Source of the DNA: Pseudomonas muyukensis
Lineage (GTDB): Bacteria; Pseudomonadota; Gammaproteobacteria; Pseudomonadales; Pseudomonadaceae
Direction of reading: 5' to 3'
DNA length: 64,000 nt
Assembly: GCF_019139535.1 (NCBI RefSeq)
Contig: NZ_CP077073.1
Location: 68,501 to 132,500 of the forward strand
Shown: one piece after another, positions 58,016 to 64,000 of the stretch
Layout: every line of letters begins with the position of its first letter
How positions within the stretch are numbered: position 1 is the stretch's first letter
The notes under the pieces: model-generated
What the model saw: only the letters and a program-made list of their open reading frames with translations
Database searches by the model: none
Told to the model about the DNA's origin: nothing
Position numbers and translations under genes: made by a program

Positions 58016-59209
58016 TTATTCAATAATTTTTGCTACGACGCCGGCGCCGACGGTACGACCGCCTTCACGGATGGCGAAGCGCAGACCGTCTTCCATCGCG
58101 ATGGTCTTGATCAGGGTGACAGTCATCTGAATGTTGTCACCTGGCATTACCATTTCAACGCCTTCCGGCAGTTCGCAGTTACCGGTCACGTCAGTGGTAC
58201 GGAAGTAGAACTGAGGACGGTAGCCTTTGAAGAACGGAGTGTGACGGCCACCTTCTTCCTTCGACAGGACGTAGACTTCTGCGGTGAACTTGGTGTGCGG
58301 CTTGACCGAACCTGGCTTGACCAGAACCTGGCCACGCTCAACGTCGTCACGCTTGGTACCACGCAGCAGGACGCCGCAGTTCTCGCCAGCACGACCTTCG
58401 TCCAGCAGCTTGCGGAACATCTCAACGCCGGTGCAGGTGGTGGTGGCAGTGTCGCGCAGACCAACGATTTCCAGCGGATCCTGAACGCGGACGATACCAC
58501 GCTCGATACGGCCGGTAACAACGGTACCACGACCCGAGATCGAGAATACGTCTTCGATCGGCATCAGGAACGGCTGGTCGATGGCACGAACTGGCTCAGG
58601 AATGTAGCTATCCAGAGTCTCTACCAGCTTCTTGACAGCGGTAGTGCCCATTTCGTTGTCGTCTTTGCCTTCCAGGGCCATACGAGCCGAACCGATGATG
58701 ATCGGAGTGTCGTCGCCTGGGAAGTCGTAGGTGGACAGCAGGTCGCGAACTTCCATCTCGACCAGTTCCAGCAGCTCAGCGTCGTCTACCAGGTCAGCCT
58801 TGTTCAGGAAGACCACGATGTACGGAACGCCAACCTGACGGGACAGCAGGATGTGCTCACGGGTTTGTGGCATCGGACCATCGGCGGCCGAGCAAACCAG
58901 GATCGCGCCGTCCATCTGGGCAGCACCGGTGATCATGTTCTTCACGTAGTCAGCGTGACCTGGGCAGTCAACGTGAGCGTAGTGACGAATGGTCGAGTTG
59001 TACTCGACGTGAGCAGTGTTGATGGTGATACCGCGCGCTTTTTCTTCCGGAGCCGAGTCGATCTTGTCGAACTCAACGATTGCCGAACCGAAAACTTCGG
59101 AGCAAACGCGAGTCAGCGCTGCGGTCAGAGTGGTCTTACCGTGGTCAACGTGGCCGATAGTGCCGACGTTAACGTGAGGTAGGGAACGATCAAACTTTTC
59201 CTTAGCCAT
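58016..59209 (-). CDS. tufB: Elongation factor Tu, copy 2
   Basis: A 397-residue EF-Tu almost identical to the tufA product. The central coding DNA is nearly identical between the two, while the last codons (TTATTCAATAATTTTTGC versus the tufA 3' end) and flanks diverge sharply, which suggests ongoing gene conversion of the coding region. It is preceded by tRNA-Tyr, tRNA-Gly and tRNA-Thr and followed by tRNA-Trp. Confidence 0.98.
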   Translation of the reverse strand: MAKEKFDRSLPHVNVGTIGHVDHGKTTLTAALTRVCSEVFGSAIVEFDKIDSAPEEKARGITINTAHVEYNSTIRHYAHVDCPGHADYVKNMITGAAQMDGAILVCSAADGPMPQTREHILLSRQVGVPYIVVFLNKADLVDDAELLELVEMEVRDLLSTYDFPGDDTPIIIGSARMALEGKDDNEMGTTAVKKLVETLDSYIPEPVRAIDQPFLMPIEDVFSISGRGTVVTGRIERGIVRVQDPLEIVGLRDTATTTCTGVEMFRKLLDEGRAGENCGVLLRGTKRDDVERGQVLVKPGSVKPHTKFTAEVYVLSKEEGGRHTPFFKGYRPQFYFRTTDVTGNCELPEGVEMVMPGDNIQMTVTLIKTIAMEDGLRFAIREGGRTVGAGVVAKIIE

Positions 59210-59253
59210 CGATACATCCTCCGCAGAAGAAATAGACTTACCGCTGATAAAAC

Positions 59254-59281
59254 AAAGGCAGATATTTTCATATCTGCCTTT
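59254..59281 (-). terminator. Hairpin between tRNA-Thr and tufB
   Basis: On the minus strand AAAGGCAGATAT and ATATCTGCCTTT form a perfect stem around a GAAA tetraloop, followed by GTTTTA. It may be an attenuator or a processing site separating the tRNAs from tufB mRNA. Confidence 0.7.
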
Positions 59282-59288
59282 GTCTATA

Positions 59289-59364
59289 TGGAGCTCTTGA
59301 GCGGACTTGAACCGCTGACCTCACCCTTACCAAGGGTGTGCTCTACCAACTGAGCTACAAGAGC
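59289..59364 (-). tRNA. tRNA-Thr (anticodon GGU)
   Basis: A 76-nt cloverleaf; acceptor GCTCTTG pairs with CAAGAGC, anticodon GGT at 59329-59331, CCA encoded. It is third in the tRNA-Tyr-Gly-Thr set ahead of tufB. Confidence 0.98.
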
Positions 59365-59393
59365 GAAACACTTTGTGCAAAACCCTGCAAACT

Positions 59394-59467
<74 letters not shown>

Positions 59468-59491
59468 GGAGCTTGCGGCTCTCGCTAAAAC

Positions 59492-59575
59492 TGGTGGAGG
59501 GAGAAGGATTCGAACCTTCGAAGCTCTCGCAACGGATTTACAGTCCGTCCCCTTTGACCGCTCGGGAATCCCTCC
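59492..59575 (-). tRNA. tRNA-Tyr (anticodon GUA)
   Basis: An 84-nt class II tRNA with a long variable arm; acceptor GGAGGGA pairs with TCCCTCC, anticodon GTA at 59539-59541, CCA encoded. It is first in the tRNA-tufB transcription unit. Confidence 0.98.
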
Positions 59576-59588
59576 AGATGTGGCCGGC

Positions 59589-59617
59589 ATTCTATTTGTC
59601 TGCCGTCCTAGTGTCAA
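59589..59617 (-). promoter_or_regulatory. Proximal sigma70 promoter of the tRNA-tufB operon
   Basis: On the minus strand TTGACA (59612-59617) and TAGAAT (59589-59594) are 17 bp apart. The discriminator after the -10 box is GC-rich (GCCGGCC), as in stringently controlled promoters, and the upstream 35 bp is A/T-rich, resembling an UP element. Confidence 0.88.
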
Positions 59618-59716
59618 GCGTTTTTTCAAATTTTTTCAATCAAATCTGAAACTTAGCTGCTTTGACACCGCTTCCAGCTCTACCACCTCAGTGGTGTTCC
59701 CTGTGAAGCGGGCGCC

Positions 59717-59744
59717 ATTCTATCAAGCTATTCAGCAGTTGCAA
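59717..59744 (-). promoter_or_regulatory. Possible distal promoter of the tRNA-tufB operon
   Basis: On the minus strand TTGCAA (59739-59744) and TAGAAT (59717-59722) are 16 bp apart with a GC-rich discriminator (GGCGCCCGC). It overlaps the 3' end of the SPOR-domain gene and lies about 130 bp upstream of the proximal promoter. Confidence 0.6.
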
Positions 59745-60153
59745 TACCTTCGCAGAAAATAATTTTGTGTTTTAAGTCTTTGAAATCCTTGGAAAGAGTC
59801 GAAAGCACTGCTGGGTCCAGCAAACGCTCGCTTTCAGGGGCTACCTTGAGCCAGAAACCATCGGCCCCCGGCAGCTGCCCCGCGACCGCCACCGCTGCGA
59901 TATCAAGACTCAACAGGCGCTGACGCAACGCCTCGAGCTGCTCACGTTGCGCCAGGCCGCCGACAACCAGGCATTCGTCTCGGCGCCTGGCCGGCGCCGA
60001 GACCCCGGTTTCGCGCAGCAGGCGAATTTCCTGCTGACTGCCCTTGTAGAGCGACAGCGGCGCGACTTCCTTCACCTTGAGGGGCGCTTCCTGCTGGTGC
60101 CAGACGTAATAGAAGACGTTCAGCACGATCAATAGAAGAAACAACCAGCGCAT
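59728..60153 (-). CDS. SPOR domain-containing protein
   Basis: A 141-residue protein with an N-terminal membrane segment (MRWLFLLLIVLNVFYYVWHQ), a short linker and a C-terminal SPOR-like region (RRDECLVVGGLAQREQLEALRQRLLSLDIAA, about residues 58-125) that would bind denuded peptidoglycan. ATG 60153 has GAGG at 5-bp spacing; the GTG two codons upstream is less likely. It lies 7 bp after coaX, so birA-coaX-SPOR form an operon. Confidence 0.8.
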   Translation of the reverse strand: MRWLFLLLIVLNVFYYVWHQQEAPLKVKEVAPLSLYKGSQQEIRLLRETGVSAPARRRDECLVVGGLAQREQLEALRQRLLSLDIAAVAVAGQLPGADGFWLKVAPESERLLDPAVLSTLSKDFKDLKHKIIFCEGIATAE

Positions 60154-60160
60154 AGGCACC

Positions 60161-60910
60161 TCAGTTCAATGGGCAGGCCATGGCCAGGCCAACGAATACC
60201 AGGTCCGGGACGATGCGCGCCTGGGGAGCGGCCTCGCGCACCAGAGGCGCATCACCACCAGTGAGGAACACCGTGAAGTCATCGCCCCACAGCGCCCTGG
60301 CCTGCTCGATCTGCGCGCGGGCAAAGCTTTGCAGCATCAACACGCAACCCCGCTCAACCGCCTCAACGGTAGAGCGCCCCGGGGCGAGGCTGCTCAACGC
60401 CCGCTCGGCAGAAGCGTCGTCATAACGAATGCGCCGGGTATGGGTGCGCAATTGGCTGCGCATCAACGGCATGCCCGGACATATGTAGCCGCCCAAGTGC
60501 TCGCCATCGGACGCGACAAAGTCAGCCTTGGCCGCTGTACCAAAATCGATGACCAGACAGGCACCCTTGGCCAGGTGAAAAGCGCCCAGCGCCCCCAGCC
60601 AGCGGTCCATGCCCAGGCGCTGGTAGTCGTCATAGCCATTGCGAACGCCGGCCATTTCCTGGACCGGCTGGGCAACGCTCACAGCGACCGCAAAGCGATC
60701 CTTGATCAATGCACATAATGCCGAGGTTTCTTCCTCACTGCGCACACTGACCATTCGGCTACCGACCAGAGGCAAGTCGCCGAGCCCCGCAACCGCTGCC
60801 AGTAACGCCTGGTCCGAGTCGACAATACCACCACCGGTGATGGCGGCATCGGCAGTGTGGACCACACGCCACTTTATAAAGCTGTTCCCACAATCGAGCT
60901 CAAGAATCAT
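60161..60910 (-). CDS. coaX: Type III pantothenate kinase
   Basis: A 249-residue enzyme making 4'-phosphopantothenate, the first step of CoA synthesis. The N-terminal phosphate motif is [16 protein letters not shown] (type III has DxGN), followed by [11 protein letters not shown] and DFGTAAKAD, then [11 protein letters not shown] and LTGGDA. The start ATG 60910 overlaps the birA 3' end by 11 bp. Confidence 0.95.
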   Translation of the reverse strand: MILELDCGNSFIKWRVVHTADAAITGGGIVDSDQALLAAVAGLGDLPLVGSRMVSVRSEEETSALCALIKDRFAVAVSVAQPVQEMAGVRNGYDDYQRLGMDRWLGALGAFHLAKGACLVIDFGTAAKADFVASDGEHLGGYICPGMPLMRSQLRTHTRRIRYDDASAERALSSLAPGRSTVEAVERGCVLMLQSFARAQIEQARALWGDDFTVFLTGGDAPLVREAAPQARIVPDLVFVGLAMACPLN

Positions 60911-61859
60911 CACGCAACCTCAGGCTGAGCTCGCCACCGCTGAAGCTCTTTTCCACACCGTCGACCTCAAGACGCAAACCGCCCTGGCCATCCACACCCC
61001 GCGCCACCCCATCGATACGGGTAGTGCCGGCGACCAGCGACACCTTGCGCCCTTGCCACAGATGGGCCTGCTCCCACTCCTCCTGGAACGCGGCAAACCC
61101 GTAACGCCGGTGACGGGCCAGTTCACGCTGCAACTGCTGACCAAGCAAAGCCACCAAGCGGTTACGGTCGACGAGCTGGCCCGACTCGGCGCGCATCGAG
61201 GTCCATTGCTGATCGATGCCTTCACTGGCCTGCATATTCACATTGACGCCGATCCCTAGCACCACGTGGCAGACATCGGCAGGGTCGCCGACCAACTCCA
61301 GCAGGATCCCGGTGATCTTCCGTCCTTTGACCAGGACGTCGTTTGGCCATTTCAGGCCGGCATCCTTGAGACCGAACGCCTGCAATGTGCGCATCACCGC
61401 CAACCCCACCACCAGGCTCAACCCTTCCAATTGACGCATACCGCCGTCAACGCGCAGGACCAGGCTGTAATAGAGGTTTTCAGCGAACGGACTGACCCAG
61501 TGCCGACCACGCCGACCACGACCGGCACTTTGTCGCTCGGCCAACACCACGAACGGAGCAACTTGCCCAGCTGCGGCGAGCCTTAGGCCTTCGGCATTAG
61601 TGGAGTCGATGGTCTCGTGAATGAATAGCGGCCACTGCTCACCCTCGGCAAAGCTAGCGATCGCCTGCGACTCGAGCAGGTTCAACGGCGTTGCAAGCTG
61701 ATAGCCGCGGCCGCGGACCTTGTGGATGGTCAGGTTCAGTTCGCTTTCGAGGTGCTGCAGCTGCTTCCAAACGGCGCTGCGGCTCACCCCAAGGGCAGCC
61801 CCCAGGGCTTCTCCGGAATGGAACCGACCATCCTTGAGGAGATTCAACAACTTCAGCAT
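60900..61859 (-). CDS. birA: Bifunctional biotin--protein ligase / biotin operon repressor BirA
   Basis: A 319-residue protein. The N-terminal winged helix is [33 protein letters not shown], followed by the ligase core with [10 protein letters not shown], the biotinyl-AMP loop [11 protein letters not shown] (about residues 108-118) and LKWPNDVLV with the biotin-binding Lys. It attaches biotin to carboxyl carriers and can repress transcription. ATG 61859 is preferred; an in-frame ATG at 61889 is possible. It is first in the birA-coaX-SPOR operon. Confidence 0.95.
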   Translation of the reverse strand: MLKLLNLLKDGRFHSGEALGAALGVSRSAVWKQLQHLESELNLTIHKVRGRGYQLATPLNLLESQAIASFAEGEQWPLFIHETIDSTNAEGLRLAAAGQVAPFVVLAERQSAGRGRRGRHWVSPFAENLYYSLVLRVDGGMRQLEGLSLVVGLAVMRTLQAFGLKDAGLKWPNDVLVKGRKITGILLELVGDPADVCHVVLGIGVNVNMQASEGIDQQWTSMRAESGQLVDRNRLVALLGQQLQRELARHRRYGFAAFQEEWEQAHLWQGRKVSLVAGTTRIDGVARGVDGQGGLRLEVDGVEKSFSGGELSLRLRDDS

Positions 61860-61946
61860 GCCAGTCTCGACTTTGAATAAGGCTGGCATGATAGCTATGG
61901 GCTGTTGGCTTGCATAGGAAAAGGGCCCGGCAACGACGGCGAGCGG

Positions 61947-62306
61947 CCCCTGCAGGAGCGGCCTTGTGTCGCGAAAGGGCTGCGCAGCGGCCGTAATTCA
62001 GGCGACGCGATTGTCCTGGAGGACCGAGGCTGCAGGATGGCACCGGCTGCGCCGGTGTTCGCCGGCAAGGCCGGCTCCTACAGCGATCGCCGCCCGCCTG
62101 CGGCCTGTAGGAGCCAGCCTTGCTGGCGAACCAAGCGGCGCGGTCTGCCTGGCCCCGGCCCTGCAATGGCCCCTGTAGGAGCGGCCTTGTGTCGCGATCG
62201 GGCGCGCAGCGGCCGTAATCCAGGCGACGCGATTGTCCTGGAGGACCGAGGCTGCAGGTTTTGCGGCCGCTGCGCGCCCGATCGCGACACAAGGCCGCTC
62301 CTACAA
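61947..62306. repeat. Mosaic of direct and inverted repeats between 5S rRNA and birA
   Basis: The 529-bp gene-free gap 61860-62388 is mostly repeats. A 90-bp unit at 61947-62036 recurs at 62170-62258 with few changes. A perfect 41-bp inverted repeat joins 62174-62214 and 62265-62305. REP units (GCCGGCAAGGCCGGCTCC and GTAGGAGCCAGCC) lie between at about 62054-62130. The 87 bp just before birA (61860-61946) hold only a probable weak promoter that I cannot define. Confidence 0.88.
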
Positions 62307-62342
62307 GGGCCGCACCTGCCGGGGTTTTCTGCACCACAAAGA

Positions 62343-62378
62343 CAAAACCCCTACCTGCTCGCGCAGATAGGGGTTTTG
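62343..62378 (-). terminator. rRNA operon terminator after 5S
   Basis: On the minus strand CAAAACCCCTA and TAGGGGTTTTG form a long hairpin with GC-rich interior stem, ending in a T tract. It lies about 11 bp past the 5S 3' end. Confidence 0.93.
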
Positions 62379-62388
62379 CGAAATGAAT

Positions 62389-62504
62389 CTTGACGATGAC
62401 CTACTCTCACATGGGGAAGCCCCACACTACCATCGGCGATGCATCGTTTCACTACTGAGTTCGGGATGGGATCAGGTGGTTCCAATGCTCTATGGTCGTC
62501 AAGA
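62389..62504 (-). rRNA. rrf: 5S ribosomal RNA
   Basis: On the minus strand the molecule starts near TTGACGACC, contains GGAACCACCTGATCCC and CCGAACTCAGTAGTGAAACG, and ends with GTAGGTCATCGTCAAG, which pairs with the start. Length is about 116 nt; ends are within a few bases. Confidence 0.96.
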
Positions 62505-62632
62505 AATTCGGTTGCCGTGAATGCCTTGCAGCACTCTCAGCCAATTCGGATATGTGAATTTGTGGCCCTACGAATCTTCGGGTCTTTCGTCTTCACCACC
62601 ACAATCTGCGTAAGCAAATTGCTTGGGTGTTA

Positions 62633-64000
<1,368 letters not shown>

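Noticed and set aside
61860-62388. Short open frames across the repeat mosaic and a possible CRISPR array.
   Set aside because: Frames consist of translated REP units; repeat copies are too few, unequal in spacing and partly inverted, with no cas genes.

Overview
The window is a high-GC core-genome segment of a fluorescent Pseudomonas, most likely the P. putida group. The evidence is gene content and order (uvrA next to ftnA, katA and rplQ; fdnGHI-fdhE-selAB; oprG followed by two sugar-nucleotide genes), the protein sequences, and the P. putida-style repeats built around GTAGGAGC. The species call rests on recalled synteny and sequence features; no database was searched.

Layout. Positions 1-7.0 kb hold accessory housekeeping genes: the 3' end of an FtsX-type ABC permease, a DUF3299 exported protein, the OmpW-family porin oprG, an MFS exporter divergent from an HxlR repressor, a sugar-nucleotide epimerase/reductase pair and an alpha/beta hydrolase. 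Positions 7.0-10.5 kb hold an XRE-type regulator, an AGCS sodium/amino-acid symporter and a type I asparaginase. Positions 10.8-20.0 kb are a selenium module: tRNA-Sec (selC), selB, selA, fdhE and the three-subunit formate dehydrogenase-N, whose alpha subunit reads through an in-frame UGA (Sec197) followed by a SECIS hairpin. Positions 20.3-27.4 kb carry ssb and an MFS gene, uvrA, a ferritin (ftnA) and catalase.

From 27.6 to 59.6 kb everything runs on the minus strand and forms the transcription and translation supercluster. In transcription order it is tRNA-Tyr/Gly/Thr-tufB-tRNA-Trp-secE-nusG, rplKAJL, rpoBC, rpsLG-fusA-tufA, the S10 and spc operons, and the alpha operon (rpsM-rpsK-rpsD-rpoA-rplQ). 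Operon borders can be read from terminator hairpins followed closely by sigma70 promoters. Two of these (S10 and tRNA-tufB) share TTGACACTA and TAGAAT with 17-bp spacing. A SPOR-domain protein, coaX and birA follow, then a repeat mosaic, an rRNA terminator, 5S rRNA and the 3' part of 23S rRNA.

The window is mainly conserved core genome. I found no CRISPR array, prophage, insertion sequence or clearly new multi-gene system. The more interesting signals are the compact selenocysteine locus, a pair of inverted operator boxes between the HxlR and MFS genes, structured spacers inside the ribosomal-protein operons, near-identical tuf paralogues, a ferritin lacking the bacterioferritin haem ligand, and the duplicated repeat mosaic downstream of the rRNA operon.
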